From Microbacterium sp. AB (GTDB lineage: Bacteria; Actinomycetota; Actinomycetes; Actinomycetales; Microbacteriaceae), in the NCBI RefSeq assembly GCF_032878875.1, contig NZ_CP118157.1, positions 2,108,001 through 2,172,000 on the forward strand: 64,000 bases of DNA, read 5' to 3'. The stretch's first letter is position 1. Every line of letters begins with the position of its first letter. The notes under the pieces were generated by a model that saw only the letters and a list, made by a program, of their open reading frames with translations, did not search any database and was not told the DNA's origin. Both the position numbers and the translations under genes were made by a program. Below are positions 6,992 through 15,354 of this stretch, piece after piece.

Positions 6992-8590
6992 CTACGCGAG
7001 CGTGATGAGGTCGAGATAGCTCTTGTTCCAGATGTCCTCGACCCCGTCCGGCAGCAGGAGCACCCGCTCGGGGTTCAGCGCCTCCACGGCCCCCTCGTCA
7101 TGCGAGACCAGCACGACGGAGCCCTCGTAGTGCGACAGCGCGCCGAGGATCTCGTCTCGCGACGCGGGATCGAGGTTGTTCGTCGGCTCGTCGAGGAGCA
7201 GCACGTTCGCGGAGGAGACGACGAGCGTCGCCAGCGAGAGCCGCGTCTTCTCCCCGCCGGACAGCACCCCTGCGGGCTTGTGCACGTCGTCGCCCGTGAA
7301 GAGGAACGAGCCCAGCACCTTCCTGGCCTCCGTCTCGGTCAGATCCGGCGCCGCCGACACCATGTTCTCGAGCACGGAGCGCGCGACGTCGAGGTTCTCG
7401 TGCTCCTGCGCGTAGTAGCCGATCTTGAGGCCGTGGCCGGGCTCGATCCGGCCCGTGTCGCTCTCGTCCACGCCCGCGAGGATGCGCAGCAGCGTCGTCT
7501 TGCCCGCGCCGTTGAGGCCGAGGACGACGACCTTCGATCCGCGGTCGATCGCGAGGTCGACGCCCGCGAAGATCTCCAGCGCGCCGTACGACTTCGAGAG
7601 GCTCGACGCCATGAGCGGCGTCTTGCCGCACGGGGCGGGCTTCGGGAAGCGGAGCTTCGCGACGCGGTCGTCCTGACGCACCTCCTCGAGCCCGGAGAGC
7701 AGCTTCTCCGCGCGCGCCACCATCTGGTGCGCGGCGGCGGCCTTCGTCGCCTTCGCGCCGAAGCGGGCGGCCTGCTGCTGCAGCACCGAGGCCTTCTTCT
7801 CCGCGTTCGCGCGCTCCTTCTTGCGTCGCTCCTCGTCCGCCACGCGCTGGCGCTGATAGTGCTTCCAGCCCATGTTGTAGACGTCGATCGCCTGACGGTT
7901 GGCGTCGAGGTAGAACACGCGGTTCACCGTCTCGCCCACGAGCTCGACGTCGTGGCTGATGACGATGAGCCCGCCCCTGTAGGTCTTCAGGAACTCGCGC
8001 AGCCAGATGACGCTGTCGGCGTCGAGGTGGTTCGTCGGCTCGTCGAGGATCATCGTCTCGGCGTCGGAGAACAGGATGCGCGCGAGCTCGATGCGCCGGC
8101 GCTGACCGCCGGAGAGCGTCTTGAGCGGCTGGTCGAGGATGCGGTCGGGCAGCGAGAGGTTGTGGGCGATGGACGCGGCCTCCGACTCGGCGCCGTAGCC
8201 CCCCAGCGCCTCGAACCGCTCCATGAGGCGCCCGTAGCGCTTCATGGCCTTCTCCGCCGCAGCCGGGTCGTCCGACGCCATCTGCTCGGACGACTCGCGG
8301 ATGCCCGCCGCCAGGTCGCCGAGGTCGCGCGCGTTGAGGATGCGCGTGCGCGCGGTCTCCTCCGGGTCTCCCGAACGCGGGTCCTGGGGAAGGTACCCGA
8401 TGTCGCCGCTCTTGGTGATCTTGCCGTCGGAGGGGATCAGGTCCCCCGCCAGCACCTTGGTGAGGGTGGTCTTGCCCGCGCCGTTCCGGCCGACGAGCCC
8501 GACCTTGTCCCCCGGGCCGACGCGGAAGTCGACTCCCGACATGAGCAGTCGCGCACCGACGCGGATCTCGAGGTCCTGCACGGCGAGCAC
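6992..8590 (-). CDS. ABC-F family ATPase
   Basis: A 532-residue cytosolic protein with two ABC domains and no membrane part. Domain 1: Walker A 'GRNGAGKTT', signature 'LSGGQRRR', Walker B 'MILDEPTNHLD'. The interdomain linker (about 245-300) is Lys/Arg/Ala-rich and helical ('RRKKERANAEKKASVLQQQ'). Domain 2: 'GLNGAGKTT', 'LSGGEKTR', 'LLLDEPTNNLD'. ABC-F proteins work on the ribosome, either as translation factors of the Ettb/Uup type or in antibiotic target protection. The linker is fairly short and the N-terminus begins directly at the ABC fold, which favours a housekeeping factor. GTG start at 8590; the gene is monocistronic. Confidence 0.9.
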   Translation of the reverse strand: MLAVQDLEIRVGARLLMSGVDFRVGPGDKVGLVGRNGAGKTTLTKVLAGDLIPSDGKITKSGDIGYLPQDPRSGDPEETARTRILNARDLGDLAAGIRESSEQMASDDPAAAEKAMKRYGRLMERFEALGGYGAESEAASIAHNLSLPDRILDQPLKTLSGGQRRRIELARILFSDAETMILDEPTNHLDADSVIWLREFLKTYRGGLIVISHDVELVGETVNRVFYLDANRQAIDVYNMGWKHYQRQRVADEERRKKERANAEKKASVLQQQAARFGAKATKAAAAHQMVARAEKLLSGLEEVRQDDRVAKLRFPKPAPCGKTPLMASSLSKSYGALEIFAGVDLAIDRGSKVVVLGLNGAGKTTLLRILAGVDESDTGRIEPGHGLKIGYYAQEHENLDVARSVLENMVSAAPDLTETEARKVLGSFLFTGDDVHKPAGVLSGGEKTRLSLATLVVSSANVLLLDEPTNNLDPASRDEILGALSHYEGSVVLVSHDEGAVEALNPERVLLLPDGVEDIWNKSYLDLITLA

Positions 8591-8682
8591 AGCGGCACCT
8601 TCTCTTTCCGGGGAGGGGTCAGCGGCCGAACGGCCAGCCTCCCATTATAGGTCCGCGCCGAGGACGGTCGTCTGGGAGCCTT

Positions 8683-9021
8683 TCACGCGAAGTACAGAGG
8701 GTGATGCAGTCGGCAGTTCTCGTTGAACGCGCCGCCGCACTTCGCGCACGCGGACGTCGCGAGGTAGGCGTCGATCGACGACGTCGCGCCGCACACGCCG
8801 CACAGGAGCGCCTGCGCCTCGTGCTCGTCCCGTCCCCAGCGTGCGGCGGGATGGTCGGCGTCCTCCTCGTGACACGTGTGGCACGGATACCACCGCCGGC
8901 AGCAGGGGAAGAGGATCGCGAGGACGTCGTCTGCTCCGTGCCAGTGCGCGCATCGCGTCTGCCCGTCGACGACCGCGCCGTGCACGAGCACGCCGCCGAC
9001 GCGGATCGGCCGCGCCGTCAT
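8683..9021 (-). CDS. CHY-type zinc finger protein
   Basis: A 112-residue Cys/His-rich protein: 'TRCAHWHGADDVLAIL', 'CCRRWYPCHTCHEE', 'CGVCG', 'CAKCGGAFNENCRLHHPLYF'. The spacing of these pairs matches the CHY zinc-finger domain (PF05495) that binds several zinc ions; bacterial members are uncharacterised. ATG 9021 overlaps the stop of bioN (ATGA), so it is the last gene of the bioYMN operon and probably co-expressed with it. Why a CHY protein should accompany biotin uptake is not known to me. Confidence 0.85.
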   Translation of the reverse strand: MTARPIRVGGVLVHGAVVDGQTRCAHWHGADDVLAILFPCCRRWYPCHTCHEEDADHPAARWGRDEHEAQALLCGVCGATSSIDAYLATSACAKCGGAFNENCRLHHPLYFA

Positions 9022-9611
9022 GCGATCCCTCGGGCGCTCAGCGCGTCCGCGACGTCGTCTGCGTGCCGCAGCGACATCACGAGCAGCGGCACGACCGCGC
9101 GGATGCCCGAGCGGACGCCCCGCGCGGCCTGCGCCTCGCGGACGCGCCGCGCGAAGTCGGCGACGACGGGCACGAGGGCGATCGCGAGCGACAGGGTGAA
9201 CGCGACGCGCCAGGGGTCGACCCCGAGGCGCCGCAGCGGACGCAGTCCGCGTTCGACGGTGTCGAGCATGTCCTCGCTGCGCGTCGTGAGCGTGAGGAGC
9301 CCCGCGAGCAGCACCACCGACACCACGCGCGTCGTGTTCACCGCGGCCGCGAGGGGGCCGGAGAACACGAGCTGCGTGAGGGCCATGAGAAGGACGATCC
9401 ACCGCAGCGACCAGAGCTGGCCGGCCCAGACGACCGGCCCGAACCCGGCGATCGCGAAGAGCGCGAGGACGACCGCCAGCGCAGCGCCCGCCGTCACGGG
9501 AGTGTGCGGCCACAGCGACACGAGGAGAGCGATCGCCGCGACGGCCCCCAGCTTCGCCGCCGCCGGCATCCGGTGCACGAGGCTGTCCCCCGGCCGGTAG
9601 AGCGAGATCAT
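9018..9611 (-). CDS. bioN: Biotin ECF transporter transmembrane subunit EcfT/BioN
   Basis: A 197-residue energy-coupling transmembrane protein. About five hydrophobic helices are seen (18-35, 40-57, 67-84, 92-108 and 128-148), then the cytoplasmic coupling region with the two Ala-Arg-Gly motifs that contact the ATPase: ARG at 163-165 and ARG at 193-195, the latter three residues from the C-terminus. It lies 13 bases after bioM and overlaps the CHY gene. With BioM and BioY it forms a dedicated group I biotin importer. Confidence 0.9.
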   Translation of the reverse strand: MISLYRPGDSLVHRMPAAAKLGAVAAIALLVSLWPHTPVTAGAALAVVLALFAIAGFGPVVWAGQLWSLRWIVLLMALTQLVFSGPLAAAVNTTRVVSVVLLAGLLTLTTRSEDMLDTVERGLRPLRRLGVDPWRVAFTLSLAIALVPVVADFARRVREAQAARGVRSGIRAVVPLLVMSLRHADDVADALSARGIA

Positions 9612-9624
9612 CCCTCTCCCCCGT

Positions 9625-10329
9625 TCATGCGAACTCCGCGCGATACCCGGCGATGACGTCGTCCGGCGCCCCGGTCTCGGCGAGCCGTCCGTCCGCGAAG
9701 CGCAGGACGACGTCGCAGCGGGCGGCGAGGTCGAGGTCGTGCGTCACGATGACCGTCTGCGACTCCACCTCGTCGACGAGGAGGTCGGCCATCCTCCGGG
9801 AGTTGCCGAGGTCGAGCAGCGTCGTCGGCTCGTCGGCCACGACGAGCGCCGGGCGCCGGATCAGGACGGAGACGAGTGCGAGCAGCTGCTTCTGCCCGCC
9901 CGAGAGGCTGTACGCCGGCTGGTCGGCGTGTGCGGCGAGGCCGTGGCGATCGAGCTCCTCGCGAACCCGCTCCGCGATCTGCGTCCTCGACAGACCCGCG
10001 CCCTTGAGCGAGAGGGCCACGTCCTCCGCCACGGTCGGCATGAGGATCTGCGCGTCGGGGTTGGTGAAGACGAAGCCGACGCGTGCGCGCAGGGCTCGCC
10101 GTTCGCGGGCGACGTCGAGGCCGTGCACGCGCACCCGCCCCGCGGACGGTGCGACGAGACCGTCGAGCAGCCGTGCGAAGGTCGACTTCCCCGAGCCGTT
10201 CGCGCCGATCACCGCGATCCGTCGCTGATCGAGGCGCACCGTCACGTCCGAGAGGATGCGCGTCTCGCCCGCCGTCACGGAGACGCCGTCGAGACGGATC
10301 TCCCGTGCGGCGGCGTCGCGCTCACTCAT
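9625..10329 (-). CDS. bioM: Biotin ECF transporter ATP-binding subunit BioM
   Basis: A 234-residue ABC ATPase of the ECF type. Walker A is 'GANGSGKST' (about 37-45), the Q-loop region 'FTNPDAQILMPTVAEDVA' is typical of EcfA proteins, the signature is 'LSGGQKQL', and Walker B is 'LVVADEPTTLLDL', followed by the switch His in 'VTHDLDLA'. It overlaps the end of bioY by eight bases and sits 13 bases before bioN. It powers biotin uptake with BioN. Confidence 0.92.
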   Translation of the reverse strand: MSERDAAAREIRLDGVSVTAGETRILSDVTVRLDQRRIAVIGANGSGKSTFARLLDGLVAPSAGRVRVHGLDVARERRALRARVGFVFTNPDAQILMPTVAEDVALSLKGAGLSRTQIAERVREELDRHGLAAHADQPAYSLSGGQKQLLALVSVLIRRPALVVADEPTTLLDLGNSRRMADLLVDEVESQTVIVTHDLDLAARCDVVLRFADGRLAETGAPDDVIAGYRAEFA

Positions 10330-10942
10330 CGACCGTCGCGGGTTCCTCCGTCGCGGGCTCCTGCGTGCGGACGCGCGGCCGCGCCGCGCCGAACCCCACC
10401 GGGTACGCGCGGTGGACCGCGACCGTGAGGACGGTCGCGAGCACGACCTTGACGAGGTCGCCGGGGAGGAACACGGCGCTCGCGACGACGGTCTCGCCGA
10501 GCGGGAGAGCGAGGACGATCGCCTGCACGGGGATGCCGAACGCGTAGATCACGAGGATGCCGCCGACGACGTTCGCGAGGGCGACCCGCCACCACTCGAG
10601 GCGGCGCCCGCCGGCGTGCGCGATGAGGCCCACGACGGCCGCGCCCGCGACCCAGCCGACGAGGTAGCCCGCGGTGGGGCCGACGAAGACGCCGAGCCCG
10701 CCCTTCCCGCCGGAGAGGACGGGCAGGCCGATCGCCGCGAGCACGAGCACGACGAGCACGGATGCGGCGGCGCCGCGCCAGCCGAGGACGGCGCCGGCGA
10801 GCATGACGCCGAGCGTCTGCGCCGTGATCGGGACGCCGATGGGCCCGGGGATCGGCCCCATGAGGCCGAGGGCGATGATGATCGCGGCGAACACCGCGAT
10901 GCGGGCGATGTCGCGCCCCTCGAATCGACTCGTCTGACTCAT
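10322..10942 (-). CDS. bioY: Biotin transporter substrate-binding subunit BioY
   Basis: A 206-residue S-component with six hydrophobic segments. 'PGPIGVPITAQTLGVMLAGAVLG' is the BioY signature (the PxTxQ region), followed by 'GGKGGLGVFVGPTAGYLVGW' and a C-terminal 'LPGDLVKVVLA', all conserved in BioY. The last ~25 residues are charged and cytoplasmic. ATG 10942 has GAGGAG nine bases upstream. It is the first gene of bioY-bioM-bioN-CHY. Two BioQ-type operators lie 31-58 bases upstream of its start, so repression by biotin status through the divergent TetR protein is expected (inference). Confidence 0.95.
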   Translation of the reverse strand: MSQTSRFEGRDIARIAVFAAIIIALGLMGPIPGPIGVPITAQTLGVMLAGAVLGWRGAAASVLVVLVLAAIGLPVLSGGKGGLGVFVGPTAGYLVGWVAGAAVVGLIAHAGGRRLEWWRVALANVVGGILVIYAFGIPVQAIVLALPLGETVVASAVFLPGDLVKVVLATVLTVAVHRAYPVGFGAARPRVRTQEPATEEPATVDE

Positions 10943-10972
10943 ACCGCGGCTCCTCGAGATCGGATGGCTTCC

Positions 10973-10985
10973 TGAACGATGTTCA
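10973..10985. promoter_or_regulatory. BioQ-type operator 1, TGAAC-GAT-GTTCA
   Basis: A perfect 13-bp inverted repeat TGAAC-N3-GTTCA in the bioY/TetR divergent region. It matches the known BioQ consensus of corynebacteria and mycobacteria (TGAAC-N3-GTTAC or close variants). Confidence 0.8.
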
Positions 10986-10987
10986 CC

Positions 10988-11000
10988 TGAACGGCGTTCA
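10988..11000. promoter_or_regulatory. BioQ-type operator 2, TGAAC-GGC-GTTCA
   Basis: A second perfect 13-bp copy, two bases from the first (15 bp centre to centre) and ending one base before the TATAGT -10 hexamer of the regulator gene. It would block that promoter when occupied. Confidence 0.8.
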
Positions 11001-11001
11001 G

Positions 11002-11007
11002 TATAGT
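11002..11007 (+). promoter_or_regulatory. -10 element TATAGT for bioQ
   Basis: TATAGT is followed by seven bases and ATG 11015. A GTG at 11009 lies too close to the hexamer to be translated, so 11015 is chosen as a leaderless start. Confidence 0.6.
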
Positions 11008-11014
11008 CGTGTCC

Positions 11015-11584
11015 ATGGCCGAGATCTCCGCGGGGCGTCACGATCGCGCCGGGATCGTCGACGTCGCGCTGCGCATCCTCGACGCGCACGGACTGGCCGA
11101 CCTGACGATGCGGCGTCTCGCGACCGAGCTCGACGTGCGCGCGAGCGCGCTGTACTGGCATTTCGAGAGCAAGCAGGTCCTGCTCGCCGCCGTGGCGGAC
11201 CGGATCGTCGCCGAGGCCGCCGCCGCAGACGACGCCGAGCCCGTGGTCGTCGCCACCGCCCTGCGCGACGCGCTCCTCGCCCATCGCGACGGCGCGGAAG
11301 TCGTGCTCAGCACGCAGGCGCTCGCTCTCGGAGAGGACGCGCCCCGACGGCGTATCGCCGCGTCCCTCGTCGCCGCGCTCGACCCGGACGATGCCGAGCA
11401 GGCCGCGACGATCGTCCTGCAGTTCGTCCTCGGCCACGCGTCGCTCGTCCAGCAGCGCATCCAGGCGGCGTCCCTGGGGGTGATCGAGCAGGATCCGGCC
11501 ACGGCGACGGCCGACGCCGACGCCGACTTCCGGCGCGGGATCCGCATCATCCTCGCCGGGCTCCCGGGCCCGGCCTCCGCCTAG
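11015..11584 (+). CDS. bioQ: TetR-family regulator, probable biotin repressor BioQ
   Basis: A 189-residue TetR protein. The N-terminal HTH is 'GIVDVALRILDAHGLADLTMRRLATELDVRASALYWHFESKQVLLAAVADRI' (read in parts, about residues 13-64), with 'ALYWHFESK' as the recognition-helix end. The C-terminal ligand/dimer domain is Ala-rich, with 'LVQQRIQAASLGVIEQDP'. The BioQ identity rests on the adjacent bioYMN operon and on two TGAAC-N3-GTTCA operators in the shared promoter, the known BioQ motif; it is not proven by the protein sequence alone. It is convergent with the MFS gene, with the stop codons overlapping. Confidence 0.8.
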   Translation: MAEISAGRHDRAGIVDVALRILDAHGLADLTMRRLATELDVRASALYWHFESKQVLLAAVADRIVAEAAAADDAEPVVVATALRDALLAHRDGAEVVLSTQALALGEDAPRRRIAASLVAALDPDDAEQAATIVLQFVLGHASLVQQRIQAASLGVIEQDPATATADADADFRRGIRIILAGLPGPASA

Positions 11585-12993
11585 CGGCTCTCCGTCTCGC
11601 GCGCGTGCCCGAGCCGCAGCCCCGGCACGATCGCCAGCAGCGCGAGCAGCAGGCCGATGCCGAAGACGACCGCGAACCGGGCGTCCGATCCCTCCAGTGC
11701 GGTGAACGCGAGCCCCATCACGGCCATCGCCGCCGAGGCGCCGATCGAATCGCTGATCTGGAGCGCGGACGAGTTGAACCCCTGGTCGCGCGCCGACGAG
11801 TACGCGATCGTGAGCACGGTGAGCCGCGGGTACACGATCCCCATCCCGAGCCCGGCGAATCCCCAGAACACGATGGGGACCCACGCCGGCAGGCCGAGCG
11901 CCGCCGTGAGCAGGCACGCGACGAGCGCGACCGAGAGCAGCGACGCGCCGGTCAGCGCGATGCGGCGGTTGCCGATGCGATCCCCGAGGCGCCCGGAGAC
12001 GTCGGCGCTCACCGCCCAGGTGAGCGCCGCGAGCGTGAGGCCCGCGCCCGCGAGCGTCGGGGAGAACCCGAACCGCGCGATGAGGAGGTACGGCACGTAG
12101 ATCTCGGCGCCGAACAGGGCGCCCGCGACGAGCCCGCGCATCGCCACGACGCTGGGGAGGCCCCGTCCGAGACGCAGCGTCCGCACGGGCAGGAGCGGCA
12201 GGATCGCCGCGGCGACGACGACGAGGGCGCCGACGGCGACGATCCAGCCGAGCGCGCCGTCCAGCTCTCCCGCGAGGCTCAGTCCGAGCGCCGCGGCCGC
12301 GACGACCACCGCCAGGATCAGGCGTCTCCCGACGCCTCCGACGCGAGGCTCACGCGACGAGCGGCCGAGTCCCCTCAGCCGCGGCGCGATCATCGCGAAC
12401 GCGACGAGCGTGAGGAACGCGACGCCGGCGAACACCCAGCGCCAGTGCAGATGCTCGGCGACGGCGCCCGCGAGCACCGGACCCACGAGCGACGGGACGA
12501 TCCACGCGGCCGAGAACGCCGCCATGACGCGTCCCTGCAGATGCGCGGGGAACACGCGGGCCACGACGACGTAGAGCGCCACCACCTGGCCGCCCGATCC
12601 GAGCCCCATGACGAGACGACCCGCGACGAGCATCGGCATGTCGACGGCGAGCGCGTCGACGGCGAGCCCCGCCACGAAGAACGCCGCGGCCGTGTACAGC
12701 GGTCCCGTCGGACCCGTCCTGTCGCTCCACGCTCCGGCCGCGACCATCCCGATGACGGACGTGGCGAAGGTGCCGGAGAACGCGACCGCGTAGAGCGCCT
12801 GCCCGTCCAGATCGGCGGCGACGACGGGCATGACCGTCGTCACGGCGAGGGACTGGAGAGCGGCCAGGAAGATCAGCGCGACGGCGCCGACGGTCGTGAG
12901 GAGATACGGACGACGCCAGATCGTCGTCGCCTCCGCCGGGGAGTGCGGGATCGGGACGGATCCGGAGAGCCCGCGCGGATCGGTGCCGGTCAT
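11581..12993 (-). CDS. MFS transporter
   Basis: A 470-residue major facilitator protein. About 12-14 hydrophobic helices are visible; the motif A-like loop is 'AGAWSDRTGP' (about 88-97), and 'GRLVMGLGSGGQVVALYVVVARVFP' is the conserved TM4/TM5 region. The N-terminal 25 residues are hydrophilic. It resembles drug/metabolite efflux carriers, but the substrate cannot be told. Its ATG overlaps the stop of the upstream lyase gene (ATGA), so the two are translationally coupled and the carrier might export a product of, or import a substrate for, that sulfur-amino-acid enzyme (inference). Confidence 0.85.
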   Translation of the reverse strand: MTGTDPRGLSGSVPIPHSPAEATTIWRRPYLLTTVGAVALIFLAALQSLAVTTVMPVVAADLDGQALYAVAFSGTFATSVIGMVAAGAWSDRTGPTGPLYTAAAFFVAGLAVDALAVDMPMLVAGRLVMGLGSGGQVVALYVVVARVFPAHLQGRVMAAFSAAWIVPSLVGPVLAGAVAEHLHWRWVFAGVAFLTLVAFAMIAPRLRGLGRSSREPRVGGVGRRLILAVVVAAAALGLSLAGELDGALGWIVAVGALVVVAAAILPLLPVRTLRLGRGLPSVVAMRGLVAGALFGAEIYVPYLLIARFGFSPTLAGAGLTLAALTWAVSADVSGRLGDRIGNRRIALTGASLLSVALVACLLTAALGLPAWVPIVFWGFAGLGMGIVYPRLTVLTIAYSSARDQGFNSSALQISDSIGASAAMAVMGLAFTALEGSDARFAVVFGIGLLLALLAIVPGLRLGHARETESR

Positions 12994-14144
12994 CGGCCGA
13001 CGAGCGCGCCGATGCGGCTCACCGCGAGCTCCAGGATCTCCGGCCCCGTGCCGTAGTTGATGCGCGCGAAGCCGAGTCCCTCCTCCCCGAACGACCGACC
13101 GGGATTGAGCGCGACCTTCGCCTCCTTGAGGATGCGGCGCGCCGGGTCGTCGCCCCAGCCGAGCGCCGAGAAGTCGATCCATCCGAGGAACCCGGCGTCC
13201 CCGGGCACGTAACGGGCGCCCGGCACGTGCTCCTCGAGCAGCTCGACGAGGAGGCGGCGGTTGAGGTCGAGCCGCGCGACGAGGGAGTCGAGCCACTCGT
13301 CGCTGCGCTCGTACGCCTCGATGCCGGCGATGATGCCGAACAGGCCCGTGCGCCACTCGACCTCCATCGGGATGCGGCGGACGACGCGCGTCGTCTCGGG
13401 GGACGCCGTCACGAAATGGGCGCACTTGAGGCCCGCGAGGTTGAAGGACTTGCTCGCACTCGTCACGACGACACCGACATCGGCGGCTGCCGGGCTCGCG
13501 TCGAGGAACGGGGTGAAGACGACCCCCGGCATCGTCAGCGGTGCATGGATCTCGTCGCTGATGACCCATACGCCGTGGCGCCGGGCGATCTCGGCGAGCG
13601 CCGCGAGGCTCTCCCGACTGTGCACCGTGCCGGTCGGATTGTGGGGGTTGCAGAGCAGGATAGCCCTGGCCCCCGCCGCGAACGCGGCGTCGATGCCGTC
13701 GAGGTCGAGCTCCCATCCCCCATCGGTGCGCGCCAGGGGAACCCGGACGGCGTCGGTGTGGGACTCGTCGTGCACGTCGAAGAACGGCGGGTAGACGGGA
13801 GGCGTGACGATCACCCCCTCCCCGGGCTGCGCGACGGCGCGGATGAGCTCCGCCATGCCCATCATGACGTCGCACGTCGTGCGGACGCGAGCGGGGTCGA
13901 CGTCCCAGCCGAAACGGCGCCGGGCGAAGGAGGCGAACGCCTCGGGGTACGGGGTCCGCGGCGGGACATATCCCGTGTCGCCGCGGTCCACGGCCGCCCG
14001 CAGCGCCCGCGTGATCGCGGGCGCCGGCGCGAAGTCCGTCTCCGCGACGAACATCGGCAGGACGTCTTCGGGGTACTTCGCCCACTTCGTGCTCGTCCGG
14101 GTCCGGAGCTGGTCGAGCGGGAGCGCATCGAGGGGCGTCGTCAC
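12990..14144 (-). CDS. PLP-dependent cystathionine beta-lyase / aminotransferase (PatB/MalY type)
   Basis: A 384-residue fold-type I PLP enzyme. 'KWAKYPEDVLPMFVAETDF' near the N-terminus is characteristic of the PatB/MalY C-S lyase group. 'LLCNPHNPTGTV' and 'VISDEIHAPL' bind PLP, and the Schiff-base lysine lies in 'TSASKSFNLAGLK'. The C-terminal 'ARINYGTGPEILELAVSRI' completes the family. It probably cleaves cystathionine or another Cys conjugate. GTG 14144 follows a TAGGCT -10 hexamer by six bases (leaderless). Confidence 0.9.
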   Translation of the reverse strand: MTTPLDALPLDQLRTRTSTKWAKYPEDVLPMFVAETDFAPAPAITRALRAAVDRGDTGYVPPRTPYPEAFASFARRRFGWDVDPARVRTTCDVMMGMAELIRAVAQPGEGVIVTPPVYPPFFDVHDESHTDAVRVPLARTDGGWELDLDGIDAAFAAGARAILLCNPHNPTGTVHSRESLAALAEIARRHGVWVISDEIHAPLTMPGVVFTPFLDASPAAADVGVVVTSASKSFNLAGLKCAHFVTASPETTRVVRRIPMEVEWRTGLFGIIAGIEAYERSDEWLDSLVARLDLNRRLLVELLEEHVPGARYVPGDAGFLGWIDFSALGWGDDPARRILKEAKVALNPGRSFGEEGLGFARINYGTGPEILELAVSRIGALVGR

Positions 14145-14150
14145 CCTTCG

Positions 14151-14156
14151 AGCCTA
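14151..14156 (-). promoter_or_regulatory. -10 element TAGGCT for the PatB-like gene
   Basis: TAGGCT on the minus strand is followed by six bases and GTG 14144. No Shine-Dalgarno sequence is seen. Confidence 0.5.
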
Positions 14157-14205
14157 GCCACGCGCCGCTTCGACCCGCCGCTCCGACGACGCGGACGGAA
14201 ACACA

Positions 14206-14235
14206 GACGGCCCGGGGCCGGAGCCCCGGGCCGTC
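14206..14235. terminator. Terminator of the suf operon, 13-bp stem
   Basis: A perfect 13-bp inverted repeat (14206-14218 and 14223-14235) with a four-base CGGA loop lies just after the sufT stop codon on the minus strand. Confidence 0.8.
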
Positions 14236-14243
14236 CCGGTCGG

Positions 14244-14573
14244 TCAGATCGCGAAGCCGAGCGCGCGCATCATGTCGCGCCCGTCGTCGGTGATCCTCTC
14301 GGGTCCCCACGGCGGCATCCACACCCAGTTGATCCGGAAGCGGTCGACGACGCCGTCGAGCGCCTGCGCGGTCTGCTCCTCCAGCACGTCGGTGAGCGGG
14401 CAGCCGGCGCTCGTGAGCGTCATGTGGATGACGAGCGCGTCGTTCTCGTCGTCCCAGGCGAGATCGTAGATGAGGCCGAGATCGACGACGTTGACCCCGA
14501 GCTCGGGGTCCATGACGTCTTTGAGCGCCTCGGTGACGTCGTCGTACTTCTCGGGGGTGAGAGTCGCGGTCAT
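14244..14573 (-). CDS. sufT: Fe-S cluster assembly factor SufT (MIP18/DUF59)
   Basis: A 109-residue MIP18-domain protein. 'MDPELGVNVVDLGLIYDL' (21-38) is the family signature and Cys58 in 'TSAGCPLTD' is the conserved cysteine. Family members mature Fe-S proteins, together with the SUF scaffold. It is the last gene of the SUF operon, nine bases after sufC and just before a strong hairpin. In many actinobacteria sufS and sufU lie between sufC and sufT; they are missing here. Confidence 0.9.
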   Translation of the reverse strand: MTATLTPEKYDDVTEALKDVMDPELGVNVVDLGLIYDLAWDDENDALVIHMTLTSAGCPLTDVLEEQTAQALDGVVDRFRINWVWMPPWGPERITDDGRDMMRALGFAI

Positions 14574-14582
14574 GCCGTGAGC

Positions 14583-15353
14583 CTACGCCTCGATCGGGTC
14601 GCCAGGGGCGAGGAACCGGTCGTAGCCCTCGTTCTCGAGGCGCTCGGCGAGCTCGGGGCCGCCCTCCTCCGCGATCTGTCCCTTGACCATGACGTGCACG
14701 TGGTCGGGCCTGATGTAGCGGAGGATGCGCGTGTAGTGCGTGATGAGCAGCACGCCCAGGCCCGTGTTCTCCTTCGCCCGGTTGACGCCCTCCGACACGA
14801 TCTTGAGCGCGTCGACGTCGAGGCCCGAGTCGGTCTCGTCGAGGATGGCGAGCTTCGGCTTGAGCAGCTCGAGCTGGAGGATCTCGTGGCGCTTCTTCTC
14901 GCCGCCCGAGAACCCCTCGTTGACATTGCGCTGGGCGAACCGATCGTCCATGCGCAGGTTCTTCATCCCCGCCTTGACCTCCTTGGTCCAGGTGCGGATG
15001 GCCGGGGCCTCGCCGTCGATCGCGGTCTTGGCCGTGCGCAGGAAGTTCGTCACCGTCACGCCGGGGATCTCGACGGGGTACTGCATCGCGAGGAAGAGCC
15101 CGGCGCGGGCGCGCTCGTCGACAGACATCGCGAGGACGTCCTCGCCGTCGAGCGTGATGGTGCCGCTCGTGACGTCGTACTTGGGGTGGCCCGCGATGGT
15201 CGACGCGAGGGTCGACTTGCCCGAGCCGTTCGGGCCCATGATGGCGTGGGTCTCGCCTGTGCGAACGGTGAGGTTGACGCCGTTGAGGATGGGCGTCGTA
15301 CCCTCATCGGTCTCGACCTTCACATGGAGGTCGCGGATCTCGAGGACTGCCAT
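14583..15353 (-). CDS. sufC: Fe-S cluster assembly ATPase SufC
   Basis: A 256-residue ABC ATPase. Walker A 'GPNGSGKST' is at 40-48, the signature 'FSGGEKKR' near 148-155, Walker B 'LAILDE' near 168-173 with 'TDSGLDVDAL', and the H-loop in 'LLITHYTRIL'. The 'ETDSGLD' sequence distinguishes SufC from importer ATPases. It works as an ATPase in the SufBCD scaffold complex that builds [4Fe-4S] clusters. It is one base from the Rieske gene upstream and nine from sufT downstream. Confidence 0.97.
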   Translation of the reverse strand: MAVLEIRDLHVKVETDEGTTPILNGVNLTVRTGETHAIMGPNGSGKSTLASTIAGHPKYDVTSGTITLDGEDVLAMSVDERARAGLFLAMQYPVEIPGVTVTNFLRTAKTAIDGEAPAIRTWTKEVKAGMKNLRMDDRFAQRNVNEGFSGGEKKRHEILQLELLKPKLAILDETDSGLDVDALKIVSEGVNRAKENTGLGVLLITHYTRILRYIRPDHVHVMVKGQIAEEGGPELAERLENEGYDRFLAPGDPIEA

Positions 15354-15354
15354 T

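Noticed and set aside
6992..8590. Antibiotic-resistance ABC-F protein
   Set aside because: Linker is of ordinary length and the gene stands alone in a housekeeping context; a translation factor is more likely.
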